A DNA stretch of 64,000 bases from Amoebidium appalachense (GCA_963693365.1 CAVNZM010000014.1:4092001-4156000); one strand, 5' to 3'; shown: positions 12,059 through 23,640, counted from the first letter of the stretch. Program-made: numbers and translations. The notes: generated by a model not told the origin, from the sequence alone.

Positions 12059-14210
12059 GACATCGTCACGCACATACACATGCCCACACACACCACACGG
12101 ACATGACTTCACTCTACCCACCCACCCACACCACCATACAAATATCATCGGTTCGACAGTGGGCATGGCGGGCAGGCTGGTGGACGTGCAGGACCTAACT
12201 CTGATGACACCAAGCCCACACGTATACACATGCACACGCATAGGCACACACACACACGCACACACACACACACACATACAAAACCAACAGACAGACACGT
12301 ACCAACGTTCGCACACACACTCACGTACACACACACACAACACACAACAGTCGAATCAAAAACCTCAATTGAAGGAGATGTCAAGAGGTACTTGAATACA
12401 AGTACAACTTATGATCATGAAATTCTGCAACCATTGCCACTTCGACTACTTGCCCCAACCCTCTGGAGGCCAGTCGGTAGCCTGCTCCGAGCAAGGCAAA
12501 AAAAATCTGCAATTTTGACTGGGCTTGTCAACATGATCATGCACGGGGAGAATCCCCCCCCAACACACACAAAACACCCACCCACCCCCCACACCCACCC
12601 ACCCACCCACCCCAAAAACATCCACCCAAACTCACTCACCCCACCACCACACGGAGGAAGGAGAGATTGGGGGGGAGGGAGGGGGAAAAGAGGAGCCACT
12701 ACAACCTTTGAATACGAACCAAGCTCTTCATTCCTTTAATAAATACTCGTCAACTCGCACATCCGGTGAGATGCTATGTACTACATCACATATCTACACA
12801 CACCCGTTCTGTGGGTGCATCACCTGGCTAAATACTCTATGTATAGCGTTACATTCATACGCTCGTTCATGCTCCGAAATCTTGACAGGCTCTTACACAG
12901 AATGTCAAACTGATGCAAGTGCACACAGTGATGGACAAGCACTCGCAAGGTCATAATGGAGATCTGGGGAAAAGAAAAAAAGAAAACCGGCAAGGGACCC
13001 AGAAGAAGAACATAAGTGCAAATCGCTATCACGGTTCATTATACATCCAAACATTCGATGATCCTCCTCCGTGTGGGCTGCCAGTGATGCAACTGGGCGT
13101 AGCGACAGACAAGTGCCTCAGCACCTTCCTCATTGGTAGAGGCTCCAAAAAGCAAAAATCATGCAAGCGAGCGCGTAGTAGAGCATACGTGCCATTCACT
13201 AGCTCGCCACCTGTCAAACCCAGGCATCAGTCATCGATAGATTATCCTCAGACCGCCAGGCCCTAGCCCACCAGGTGTGCGCTGGCCAGGATAGCACGTG
13301 TGCAGAGAAACTTGCCCACGTCCGCATCTCTCTCCTCCCTCCCATGCCCCTCCCCCACCCCCGCATCTTTCTCCTGCACCACACACTCGATCTGTGCTGG
13401 CTGCTTGGCGACCCAGACCGTCTGCTGCAGGGTGTGGGGTGGGCCTAGCACCGTGCGAAAAAAAAAGCGCCACGTTCGGAGTGCAGCCACGAACAATGGG
13501 GTCTGGCTGGAGTCCCAGCGGTAGGCTGGGCCGCTCTGGTTGCTTGGTTGCCAAGGTCACGCCTGTGAGTACCATTTTCAATACGCGCGTAATATCGCCA
13601 CTAAAGGCTATTCTTGTTGTGTTGGCACACTGCACTCGGTTTGAACACAATTATTCGGAGTTATACTTACGGTTTCGTTTTAGGCTTGTTGCGTGCAGTG
13701 GAAAAAATAGAACGAAAATGACAGAGTAACGGCTGATATATGGGTATCAGTTAACATTTTAGTCTGTGATAAATAGCAAATAGAAATAGCGCTTTAGAGT
13801 CATGAATTGGCCATGAGAAACCACGAATGTAGACCGCGCATAGTAAACTATTTGTCCTCACAGAGTAATTACAAAAAAATGTCGCATTTATCATTAATCT
13901 TTTATTTAAGATACATTGGCAATTACTGTCTAGATGTCCGTCAAACACAAGCAGGATTTACACCCACTCTGGAGCCACCGAGGTCGGCCACTCAACCTAG
14001 CCAGCACGCCAGCTCTTTGCCAATCACCTCCGGCTCACACGGTTTCGTGTTGCCGCACGTTTTCGCATCATGATTGGCCAGAACTTTCCGCGCTTTCGCC
14101 ATGAGCCACTTGTCTGCCGGCAGCGTGACAGTGTCCGGCTCCTCGGGCCGGCCACCCGCGCCGATACTTGCTCCTCAGTCAAGCCTGCCTCAATCGGGTC
14201 ACGTGTGTGT

Positions 14211-14246
<36 letters not shown>

Positions 14247-14941
14247 ATGTGCGAATGCATGTACAGTAGTGTGCGCGTGTACATGTGTGTATGCGTGCGT
14301 GCGTGTGTACATACTGCAGCAGTGAGTGGGTGAGTGTGCATGTGTTGTGTACTATAAAAAATTCTTTATTGCTTCTGGAAATTTTCAATACTGCGTGTTA
14401 CCGTCCACGTGTACCAGGCCACTGAGCTGCGTGTCATAGGGTCCGGCCTCTGAGGTACCGTTAGCACCTCTTTTTTCTTTTGGGAAAATTTGTGTTTACT
14501 CTAACGTGCACACAGTACACGGTTTTCACGTTGACTTGCCCACGAATACTACTAATAAGTATTTAATAAGGAAGAAAGTGATTTGAGAGAGACAGAGGGA
14601 GAAGGGGGGGGGGGGGGGGGGGGGGGGGGAGGAGGGGGGGGGTACGGTAGGTGGGGAGAGCATAAAGGCTTCAGCCGGGTAAAGGAGAGGAAAGGGAGCC
14701 TAGCAAACATAAACAAGGTAGAAATTTCGGAGAAACGACAGGCGCAGAGTTACTTCACTGAGCGCCATATGTCCTATACTACATATATCATTCTAGAAAG
14801 TCCTGCTGGCTATTCATGTACAACTAGCCTGTACCCAGTGCCTGCCATATTCCGCTATTTACATCGACCTGGGTGTGTGTTGCGTCCGAGGTAAGCATCT
14901 GTGCATGCGGGTGGTGCCGTGAACGTGCCAACCCAGCCCGT

Positions 14942-16530
14942 CTACATGGACATGGTGTGCAGCACATACTGTTGTCTGAGCCTGTCCGCCTGCCCCAAAG
15001 ACTGTGTGCGCATTCGCTGGCTGGCCGGGCTGCCGTAGTGGGGGAAGTCCAGGTCCTGGCTGCTAGGGTGCAGGCGGGACGGACGCATGGGTGGGGGCTG
15101 GTGGGTGGGCAGAAAGTGGCGCAGAGGGTCGTGCTGGTTGGGCAGGAGCATGAACCCAGGTGACGGCCGCGGTAACTGTGTGCGGATGTGTGTGAGTGTG
15201 TGCAAGCAAATGCGGTGTGCATGTGCTTACTAGCATGTGTGTGCGTGTGTGTGAGCATGTGCAGTGTGCATGTGCGCACCATGATGCCAAACTTGCGCAA
15301 AGAGTGTGGCGACAGGGTCGGCTGCAGGGACCTACCACGGGGGACAGGGAGCTGGGTGGTGTGCCGACTGGGGACATGAAGGGGGAGCGTGGCCGCAGAC
15401 CAACTTGCACGGGGGAGCGGGGCAGTGTCCCGGGGTAGGGGGCTGGGGCTAGTGGCTTGGGTGGGCTGTGGGGTAAGGCATTAGTTTTTTGCAACGCAGC
15501 TATGTGTCAGTCCCTGTACCTGTGTGAGGTCAGCACAGGCCTATCGTACTACCCCTCTCCCCCCCCCCCTCCGCCTCCAACCCTTCCAAAAGAAAAACAG
15601 AGAGAGACCACGAAAAAAAAGAAAAAAAGGGCAGTTTAAGCCCCGGCTTAACGGCCTCCAGCCCACGTCCCCCCACCCACCTAGGCTTGTAGTCTTTGCT
15701 GGTGCGGCGTCTACGCTTGCGTTCGCAGAGGTGTGGTGGTCGGATACACTTGTAAAGGCGCTCATATAACCCACAAGCGTTACACACTACCTCCCCAGCC
15801 GCATTTTTCCTGCAAGCCAGACAAGGAAGTTAGTTGGTGTGCACTTTGCCCAACACAGGCTGGCTACCTCGATCGTGATCACATTTGGAGTTCGTGCAGA
15901 GAGTCTATTTCGAGTATGTTACATAGTTCTGTCCTATTCTGGCTAAGCGCAGCCTGTCAGTTCCGAAGTGATGCGACGTTCCCCCTTTCATCCTGCAACT
16001 ATCACTCATTGCGGCAAACAAGCACATTGGCACACACAGTTATGTTAAGCATAGGGCACCCACCTCCACATGGACGTGGAATCAGTCTTGCAGTTTGTGC
16101 ACACCGTCACCCCCGGGGCTGTAACCGCTGGTTTCTCCTCGACCACCTCGTGGTCTGTAGTGCAGTCTGTGTTGGACCAGCACTCATCCTCACTGGCCTC
16201 TGATCCATGTTGCAGTTCATGACGCACACTCAATAGTGTTGCATACAGCGATTCCTCAGTTAGTGCTGCCCCGGAGGTTTCTGGCTGGCTTGGTATTTCA
16301 TCTATTTCCATGCTGTCGGCCGCGTCTGGTTGTGGTGCGGGTGAGTCTATGGCCTGCAGGTAGGCCTCGGGCAGGATAGTGTGGTCGGGGCGGGTCCAGT
16401 CCACTACGTCGTCCACAGTGGCGCCTTTGAACACAGCCTCCAGGCTGGTGCTGCACAGAGCACGCTCCATGCTCTGTGACGACAGCAGCCGCATGTTGTT
16501 GAGGTCGAAGGACAACGTGGTTTCGCCCAT
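14942..16530 (-). CDS. GATA-type zinc-finger transcription factor
   Basis: Four minus-strand exons, 16530-16064, 15809-15681, 15465-15336 and 15175-14942, join in frame to 319 aa. The start ATG sits in a strong GCCACCATGG context. The zinc finger spans the exon 1/2 junction: CTNCKTDSTSMWR then KNAAGEVVCNACGLYERL, a C-x2-C-x17-C-x2-C finger followed by a basic tail (RKRRRRTSKDYKPS), as in animal and fungal GATA factors. The N-terminal 155 residues are acidic and Ser/Glu-rich, a possible activation region; the C-terminal half is Pro-rich. Expected to bind WGATAR sites in the nucleus. One finger only. Exons 3-4 rest on splice motifs and phase; the finger itself is secure. Confidence 0.85.
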
Positions 16531-17440
16531 GGTGGCGCTACTTGGTAAGTTCGAAGGGATGTGCTCTAGATCAAGGTTGTTATCCGCGTGAGAAAGCACT
16601 GAATCTGCACCACTGTGAGTTTGTGCCTTTTTCCTGTTCTGGCTCAGAACAGGCTACTGCTTTACCTGGAGGCTCTGCGTCGCTACAACGCCCTACTTTG
16701 GCAACGACGGTCTGGTTGTTCAGGGCGATAGCTAGATCCAACAGTATGACTGTCTAAAACCATTTCAATTCAAGTCATGAAGCGAACTATTGTAGGCCGA
16801 TTAGTTTGCTTAGCTGTTTGGTGCGTGGTCGAGCCTGAGTAAGGTGTCCTGCTGTTGCTGTTACAGGATGGAAGAACACTGCTTGTGGCGCGTCAGATGA
16901 CTTATCGTGGGGTACTTAGTTATATGCAGCCATATGCATATGCTGCAGCGCTAAAGTTTGCCTAGCTAAGTCTGATTGTATGGCTATGTGTCTTGTGCCA
17001 AGCAAGCTGAACAACGACTTAATGTGTAGCAATCTGTGAATGAGTGGTCGGGCACAAGACGAAGTACAGTATAAAGTACACGTTATCTGCAGCTGCAGCT
17101 GCGTGGGTGGCCCGTGCCACCGGTCAAACGGTGGTGAATTACGGTGGTGTCGTGAACGGATTCAAACCACCGCATACCAAGCATGCCACTGTGCATACCA
17201 CGCCGGTTGCGTGTACCTAACGGAATGTGACGGAATACTGGTACACATAAGGGGTTGAAGGCATCTTTCATATAGAGCAGTAAGCATTCGTAGAGATAAC
17301 AGGAACAGTGCAGCTCAATAATGAGCACATTAATTGACGAGAAGGGGACAAATCCTAATATACTGGAAAGCGGTGATAACGGCAAGGGTTACACGAACAT
17401 TATTGAACCCAGTTCACCGGCGGTCCGGGTCCACTCCGGG
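16531..17440. other. Spacer between the GATA gene and the transposon
   Basis: About 0.9 kb of ordinary-complexity DNA with no recognisable exon. It should hold the GATA gene's promoter (minus strand) and the left flank of the transposon. Confidence 0.6.
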
Positions 17441-17494
17441 AAGGGATACGGGATCGGCGATTTTGAGTGGTCCCCGATTTCTTTCTGGCGCCGC
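17441..17494 (+). repeat. Left terminal inverted repeat of the transposon
   Basis: Outer 16 bases match the reverse complement of 21192-21207 exactly; the inner 14 bases at 17481-17494 match the reverse complement of 21165-21178. The gap between the blocks is 24 bases here and 13 at the right end. Confidence 0.85.
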
Positions 17495-17618
17495 CTTTTT
17501 TCCCCCTGATTACGTAACGCGTTGCTACGCACCCACGCCGTACAACGAGTTTTGTGTTCGCACGTTAACGCAGAGGGCGCACAACCCGAAAGAATTTTTT
17601 TCATGAAAAGAAACTACT

Positions 17619-18344
17619 TTGAATACATGCACTTTTACCCTGGGTGTGCAGGGCTTGCTCCCAGCGCTCGGCATTAGTGCCGAAAAAGCCACAGATGTTA
17701 CTGCAGAGTTGCAACGTGGGGTAGTTGCTTTTGACGGGATGGTGCAGGTCCACAAGTCCTTTTCAGTTTTCGCTGACACAGTAGCCAAACAGCAAATAGA
17801 TGACAAAAAAGTCACAGACGACACATATGCAGCTATTGCAAATCACTTTATGTCCAAAGTTAATACGTATAGGCTAGCAGGGGTCCAGCCACACTATGTG
17901 TTTGATGGGCGCAGATCGAAAGAGGGAAAACTAGTTGATAACGACCGTGCAGAAAAGGTGGTCAAAGCCCGCCAAGAAATAGCCACAAAAAGAGAGAAAC
18001 AGGAGGAGGTAACTAAAAACAAATGGAGAAGCGCTGCAGAGTTAGATAACAGAGTTTTACATGCAATCATCCTTAGACTGAAAGATGAGAATGTCGATTA
18101 CACAGTAGCTCCATACGAAGCAGACCCCCAGCTTGCCTATATGGCACGTACCGGTTTGGCACACACTGTTGTCACTGAGGATGCCGACCTTCTTCTGTAT
18201 AACATCCCGCGGGTTGTATACAAACTGCGCATTGCGGATGCGGCGGTCATCCCTGGGACCGCTAATGCGGTGCGCATTCCCAAACTGTACGGAGTGATTG
18301 TAACCCCCGCCGATGTTTTTACCAGAAGCACAAAGTACAACATA

Positions 18345-18345
<1 letters not shown>
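17619..18345 (+). CDS. XPG/FEN1-like structure-specific nuclease, partial
   Basis: Open frame resembling the N and I regions of FEN1/EXO1/XPG flap nucleases. Counting from 17619, the motifs are GVQGLLPALG (9-18), AFDG (Asp39), YVFDGRR (Asp96), APYEADPQLAYMARTGL (Glu167, Asp169) and TEDADLLLY (Asp188, Asp190). These are the family's metal-binding acidic residues. The region with the last conserved Asp (GSDY-like) and the H2TH motif is not present before the frame enters a GT/G tract at 18346, which may be an intron donor or a truncation. There is no in-frame ATG after the stop at 17604, so the start lies in an unseen upstream exon or is lost. It lies inside the transposon and converges on the transposase. 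The family match is strong; a functional role in transposition is inference. Confidence 0.75.

Positions 18346-18417
<72 letters not shown>
18346..18417. repeat. (GT)n-polyG tract at the end of the nuclease ORF
   Basis: About 40 bases of GT followed by about 31 G. It begins exactly where a splice donor could follow '...aacataat'. Similar GT/poly-G or poly-C tracts recur at 18507-18546, 18598-18684, 18776-18800 and 18932-18978. Confidence 0.85.
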
Positions 18418-18418
<1 letters not shown>

Positions 18419-18638
18419 AGTAATCTTCTGACCGATCTAGTGAACCTATAATGAATGAATGAAGACCGTGTGTCAAATCTGAGAGCCATGTACCAGACCC
18501 TGGTGCCTGCATATGTTTCCTACCCCCCCCCCCCCCCCCCCCCCCCTCCCCCCGGTCCCTCCTCCCCCCTTGGTGTTTGCATACGTGCCTACCTGCCCCC
18601 CCCCCCCCCCCCCTCCCCCCCCCCCCCCCCCAACACGT

Positions 18639-18684
<46 letters not shown>

Positions 18685-18928
18685 CGTGCGTGCGTGCGTG
18701 TGTGCAAATGCGTGCGTGCGTGCGTGCGTGCGTGCTTCCGTGTGTGCGTGGTTGTGTGTGTGTGTGGGGAAGGGGGGGGGGGGGGGGGGGGGGGGGGGGG
18801 AGAACGACTCAAGGTTGTACTTGGCACACAAATACATAATAATTTCAATTATTATTATTATTTTCCTATACAGGAAAAGTGGAGCCCTACTGGCCGAATA
18901 CATACATGCAAGCATTCATTCATATTTT

Positions 18929-18980
<52 letters not shown>

Positions 18981-19060
18981 AAAAAAAGACAAAAAAAAAA
19001 AAAAAAAAAAAAAAAAGCAGAGAAGGGGGCTTTAGGGAGAGGCAATCGAAAACGAAAATT

Positions 19061-20464
19061 CTACACCATGCTTTTGGTGTGCCCGGGCCCCACCATATCC
19101 TTATATAGTGGCTCTTGCATGTTACACAAGAAAGCCACAGCCTTAGCTACCATCCAATGGGTGCCTACAATCGACATCTGCACCTGATTGCTAAACAGCC
19201 GATAATTTTTCGTGCGCCCAAAAGCCCTCTCCACATGCACGCGCACACTAGACAGTCTTTGGCTATATATGGTGTCTTCAGCGTTTAGCTGCCCATGCTC
19301 AACAAACGACGGTAATAGCAAGGAAGCACCCTTCTCCATGATTAGCCCGTGCACTCTAAACCCTTTATCAGCTGCTATTTCATCCCCCTCTTCTATCTGA
19401 TCTACAAATTCACGCTTGCATACACCTGTGAGATCCGGGTCTTTGAACCCTCCCACATGTGCATCGGACACCTGTCTGAGTTTCATATCCGTTGTGATGC
19501 CCCCGAAGTACTTGAGAGTATAATTGCTTTTGTACTCTGAGTAGAAACATCGTTTCAGAAGGAGGTTTGTCGGCACCTGTACAAACACCTCGGTGCAATC
19601 AATGATCCACCGTACATCGTCCCATTGCCCAGTGTAGCAACCGGCTTTAAACTTCGAAAGTTGCTCTCTGGTGGGGGCTTTGACAGGCTTTTTCGTATAG
19701 AAAAACCTGTGCTAACGCCAGTGCACCAAGAAAATGGCGGAATATACGCGAAAGATTCGGTTCTGACACATCCACCAGCCGACTCAATAGTTGGAAGGAT
19801 GTGCCGTGGCGGAGGCGAAAAAGTGTAAAAAGACATCCATCATGCAATATTATTTCCTTTCCTGTTTTGGTTTTAAAATCATTCATGTTTATAGTTGATT
19901 GGCCAATAAAAGCAACAATCCCCAGCACTCCCATGAGAGCATCAAAACTATCCAACCCCGTGTATGTTTTCACCACATCATCTCTAGCCTTCCCTTCCTC
20001 TTCCGCCACTATGTCCTCCATGCATATTCTTTTCTGGTTTTGTAGTAATTCCTCCCTCGCTTGATCAAGCGCTTGTTCGAGCTCCTTCTTCTCCAATCTT
20101 TGTTTCTTCTCATTTTCCTCCAATTGCTTCGTAGCTATCTCAAGTTCGATTTGCATTTTCTCCGCCTGCTCCTTATAGAAAGCTCTTGAACGTTCCAGGA
20201 CATTCACATAATCCTCTACATCCATCCCTTCCTCACCTGCCTTCGACTCTAGATAGTCAAATGTCCTTTCACGCACATGTTCCCTCCTCCTTTCCCTCGT
20301 TCACTGTCCGCTGCTTCTTCACTGCTCGTCTCCCCCCGCTCCCTCGCTCGTTTCCGTGTTTGCTCAATATCTGAGGCATCCATTCCTACAGCTTGCATAT
20401 GACTATTGGCCCTTTCCTCCCTCAATAGCTGTACCTTCTCTCTGTACATCGGGTCTAGTTCCAT
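19061..20464 (-). pseudogene. HTH/DDE transposase (PIF/Harbinger or IS5-like), frameshifted
   Basis: The reading order, 5' to 3' on the minus strand, is split over three frames. 20464-20249 gives MELDPMYREKV and a charged region. The frame from about 20280 to 19700 gives a Glu/Lys-rich coiled coil (DYVNVLERSRAFYKEQAEK) and an HTH part (LSRLVDVSEPNLSRIFRHF). After a slip at the run of five A (plus strand 19701-19705) it continues as KKPVKAPTREQLSKFKAG, IIDCTEVFVQVPTNLL (first Asp), DEIAADKGFRVHG (second Asp) and RVHVERAFGR (Glu). The DDE triad is thus present. The stop is at 19061. Without the one-base slip the catalytic half would be continuous, so this is a recent inactivation or an assembly error. 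Confidence 0.75.
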
Positions 20465-20987
20465 TCGGATGGGACATGCATTCTTTGTTAAATTTCAGTT
20501 TTCCATTCTTAGCAGTAATATCATCATCGGTGAAATGTGCCTCGCATACAACCAGTTGCTTAAGGATAGCCAGTGGCGAGGGGACTTCCACCTTCGGTTG
20601 CCCCCGTTTCCTCTTTGGTTGTGGTTCTTGTGCCGACTGCTCAGCTGGCACAGCCGAGTCATTGGCATTTTCGGATTGTGTGTCAGCTGTGTGTGTCTCA
20701 GTAGTGGTTGTGTCTGTATTTACGTCTGTCCCATCCGAGGCCTTTGGCCTTGTGTCTGTGTGTGTGTCTGGGTCGGGGGGTGCTTGCTTTGTGTGTTCTG
20801 CTATTTGTTTCCGCTCATACTTTGTTTGCTCCTGCCTGCCTATAGCATTTAACCAAGCATGCCTCCTAGCCAATACATTTGGTTTGTATCCATATGGAAC
20901 AGTAAAAAGCTTTATCTTCCTGGTAGGATCTTTGGGAGAGACTGTTTCTTCGTCATTTTTGCAGTAGTTAGCCGCGCAAGTTGGCAT
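20403..20987 (-). CDS. THAP-type zinc-finger protein of the transposon
   Basis: 194-aa ORF starting 220 bases inside the right end. The N-terminus MPTCAANYCKN gives a C-x4-C pair (Cys4, Cys9), followed by LFTVPYG and RRHAWLNAIGR, then VVCEAHFTDDDI with the C-x2-H pair (Cys148, His151). This is the THAP C2CH finger that P elements and several animal transposon families use to bind their own ends. Unusually, about 90 low-complexity Thr/Asp/Pro-rich residues (65-140) separate the two halves; in typical THAP domains they are roughly 35-53 apart. It may be the N-terminal part of the transposase, joined by splicing near 20440 (a GTACAG donor-like site), or a separate protein. Confidence 0.7.
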   Translation of the reverse strand: MPTCAANYCKNDEETVSPKDPTRKIKLFTVPYGYKPNVLARRHAWLNAIGRQEQTKYERKQIAEHTKQAPPDPDTHTDTRPKASDGTDVNTDTTTTETHTADTQSENANDSAVPAEQSAQEPQPKRKRGQPKVEVPSPLAILKQLVVCEAHFTDDDITAKNGKLKFNKECMSHPNGTRPDVQREGTAIEGGKGQ

Positions 20988-21164
20988 TGTGAGTGCCTAA
21001 CATATATAGTTAGAAAACAACCCGCCTTCATGAAAAATGTGCAGCGCAGTTTTGTCCGGACACGTGTGTGGCATGCCGTGTGTACATGGTATAGCTCGGC
21101 CACACGATCTTAGGTGCCCAATAGGCAGATCAAGCCCACTCAATCCAGATAGATATCGATCTGA

Positions 21165-21207
21165 GCGGCGCCAGAAAGTATTCGAGCCGCGCGATCCCGT
21201 ATCCCTT
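21165..21207 (-). repeat. Right terminal inverted repeat of the transposon
   Basis: Reverse complement of the left end: outer 'cgatcccgtatccctt' (21192-21207) and inner 'gcggcgccagaaag' (21165-21178). Confidence 0.85.
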
Positions 21208-21914
21208 AATAACTTGGTGGAATAAAAATCATCGCACGCCATTGGACTACACCTGTCTGCATTTTATCACTGGAACGTCGCCGGATGAATCATGATCTTT
21301 CGAAAATGCAGCATTGCAAGCGAATAGGTAAATATCTTGATATCCTTTTTTACCATACAGCGTCAGCCATAAGCAAGAGCCTGCCTTAATTAATATTCCT
21401 AGCTGTGAGCATGTTCATAATGACCACTGGCCTGTTCACTCAAATGCCCACGTACCAGACTGAGCTCGGACATGCCGATGTCATCCGCGCCACTGGTGCG
21501 GCACGCGCTGCATTAGATAAACCAATCAATGGCTGCCATAAGACCCTAAAAATGGCAGGCGAAAGATACGGTCGATTGGCTCTACATATTTTTGGCGCGA
21601 AGTGCAGCATCGTTGTCCGTGGCACCGTCCAGGGAACTGCGTCACAGTCACCGACTCACAGTCACGGAGTCACGGTGAATTCAAGAAGCACTTGTCACGC
21701 TGCAGCTGGGGGGGATAAGCACACAGTACACTTGGTACCGAGAGAAGGGCCAGTGCAAAGACGTCACGGCAACAGAAAACGCACAACAACCTAACTAAAC
21801 TGCAGCACAGCAGCGCGCAGCGAGAGAAAAATATTGTCAGCACAAGCCCCTTACTCACCACGCACGGCTGCAGCAGCTCTAGCTAAACACGCGGTAGCAG
21901 CGGTTGCCAGAGAG
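21208..21914. other. Spacer upstream of MZT1
   Basis: About 0.7 kb. It contains CCAAT/ATTGG motifs ('aaccaatcaatgg' at about 21518 and 'gattggct' at about 21574) that could serve the MZT1 promoter. No exon recognised. Confidence 0.5.
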
Positions 21915-22237
21915 ATGGACCGGGCGACGGGCAGTGCTGGGCCCAGTGTCGACCAGCAGGCACACGAGGCCATGGACGGTGCGTGCCTGAGCGTTGTAGC
22001 ACCCCGTTAATGTCCCCCTTCCCCCACCCCCCTTCCCTCATCCCCCCCCCCACCCCCACCCCCCTCTTTCCCTCCTATCTTCCTCACCCGTTCTTGCTTC
22101 CCCTCCATCCTTTCCCATTCTCTCCGTCTTCTCTTCCCTCTTACTCCCCGGCATTCAGGGAAGGCATTCACGATCAGGCAAATCTACCCCAGCCCCCCCC
22201 TCCCCCCGCCCCCCCCTTTCTCTCTCTCTCTCTCTCG

Positions 22238-22297
<60 letters not shown>

Positions 22298-22558
22298 CCC
22301 CCCGCCCCCCGCCCCCCCTCTCTCTCTCTCTCTCATTCACTCTTTCTCCCCCCCCCCCTCCCCTCCCCCCTGTCTCTGTCTCCACTCCCCCCCCCCCCCC
22401 CCCCCTTCTCCCTCTCCCCCTCTCCCTTCCTCCCCCCTCCCCCCCCTCCCCTCGAGGATGGGCTCTGCTTATTATGCATACTCTTTATGTATGGTTTGCA
22501 CCCTGCATCGTGTTATCCGTTGTTCTTGTGTACTTCGTACTTTATAACGCATTCAACC

Positions 22559-22608
<50 letters not shown>

Positions 22609-23171
22609 CCCCCCTCCTCCCCCTCCCTCCCCGCGCCGCCCACACATCCTCCCTCTTAAACACCTGCTTTTTTGCCACCTTTCCTCCCCTCTCTCCGGCG
22701 CATAGGGAGCACAAGCACCACCCACAAGGCCACCCCAGCAGCTAACCTCTCTAACCCTCCAGTTGGAGCGTCGTATATTCGCGGGCTAAGGGGTCGAAAC
22801 TCAGACGCAATTGATGACTTGGGCCCCCCCTGAGGATGGGCTCTGCTTATGACGCATACTGTGCACATGGCTGATGTTACATACTTGAATGTTTGCTTTT
22901 GCATGTATCCTGCACCATGCTTCTCATCGTGTATGCGTACTTCGTACCGTGTTCCGCATTCAAACCCCCCCCCCCTCCCCCCCCTCCCCCCCCCCCCCCC
23001 CCCCCCCCCCCCCACACACACAGCGCTGCATCAGCTAGCCGTGCTGCTCAACACGGGGCTGGACCGTGAGACTCTCTCTCTGTGTGTGGCCCTGCTGGAG
23101 TCAGGCGCACACCCAGAGGCCCTGGCGGCAGTGGTAAAGGAGCTGAGGAGAGAGGCTGCCACCGCACAGAG
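21915..23171 (+). CDS. MZT1: Mitotic-spindle organizing protein 1 (Mozart1), 3' end not resolved
   Basis: Exon 1 (21915-21978) gives MDRATGSAGPSVDQQAHEAM and one more Asp; exon 2 (23024-23171) continues in phase with ALHQLAVLLNTGLDRETLSL, then GAHPEALAAVVKELRREAAT. The core LLNTGLD-ETL-CV-L-E-G-PEALA-V-KELR is the signature of MZT1/GIP1, a roughly 80-aa subunit that links gamma-tubulin ring complexes to microtubule-organizing centres. The frame reaches 70 residues plus a split Arg codon, so only about ten residues remain for a further exon. That exon lies beyond the GTGC repeat; candidate acceptors are 23657 and 23992, but I could not choose. Intron 1 is over 1 kb and holds CT and poly-C tracts and two copies of a dispersed repeat. 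Confidence 0.85.
22216..22334. repeat. (CT)n tract in MZT1 intron 1
   Basis: Polypyrimidine CT repeats, interrupted by poly-C, on the transcribed strand. Confidence 0.9.
22453..22560 (+). repeat. Dispersed repeat family, copy 1
   Basis: Begins 'gaggatgggctctgcttatt' and contains 'gtgtacttcgtactttataac'. Shares this sequence and its downstream part with 22741-22965, and the first part with the reverse complement of 44318-44460. Confidence 0.7.
22741..22965 (+). repeat. Dispersed repeat family, copy 2
   Basis: Contains 'ggggtcgaaactc', 'tgacttggg', 'gaggatgggctctgcttatg' and 'gcgtacttcgtaccgtgttc', in the same order as the related copies. It lies directly upstream of the poly-C tract before MZT1 exon 2. 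Confidence 0.7.

Positions 23172-23640
<469 letters not shown>

Larger units (their letters stand above)
10254..14941. other. Gene-poor spacer, low complexity
   Basis: No gene recognised in 4.7 kb. Simple repeats dominate: CA tracts at 10630-10695, a mixed CA/CAGA array at about 11070-11385, a (TGG)n-polyG tract at 11574-11662, CCCA arrays at 11980-12015 and 12580-12612, and poly-C runs. 12750-14170 is more complex and contains several CCAAT motifs (14010-14080) but no frame with gene-like character. Confidence 0.6.
17441..21207. mobile_element. DNA transposon with THAP protein, HTH/DDE transposase and XPG-like nuclease
   Basis: A 3.77-kb element bounded by inverted repeats. The left end (17441) and the reverse complement of the right end (21207) share the first 16 bases 'aagggatacgggatcg', then a second matching block of 14 bases 'ctttctggcgccgc' (17481-17494 and 21165-21178) at slightly different spacing. 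Inside: an XPG/FEN1-like nuclease ORF on the plus strand, and on the minus strand a THAP-domain ORF and a PIF/Harbinger- or IS5-like transposase (HTH plus DDE, PF13613/PF13359 type). No clear target-site duplication is visible. The transposase is frameshifted, so this copy is probably immobile, although the nuclease and THAP frames are largely open. Confidence 0.8.

Noticed and set aside
14583-14894. 103-aa ORF starting MRETEGE with poly-Gly
   Set aside because: Mostly translation of a poly-G tract; the following residues show no family resemblance and no splice context.
17428-17460. Target-site duplication at the transposon ends
   Set aside because: The bases outside the inverted repeats (left 'ccggg', right 'aataa') do not match for 2-, 3- or 8-base duplications under any end choice I tried.
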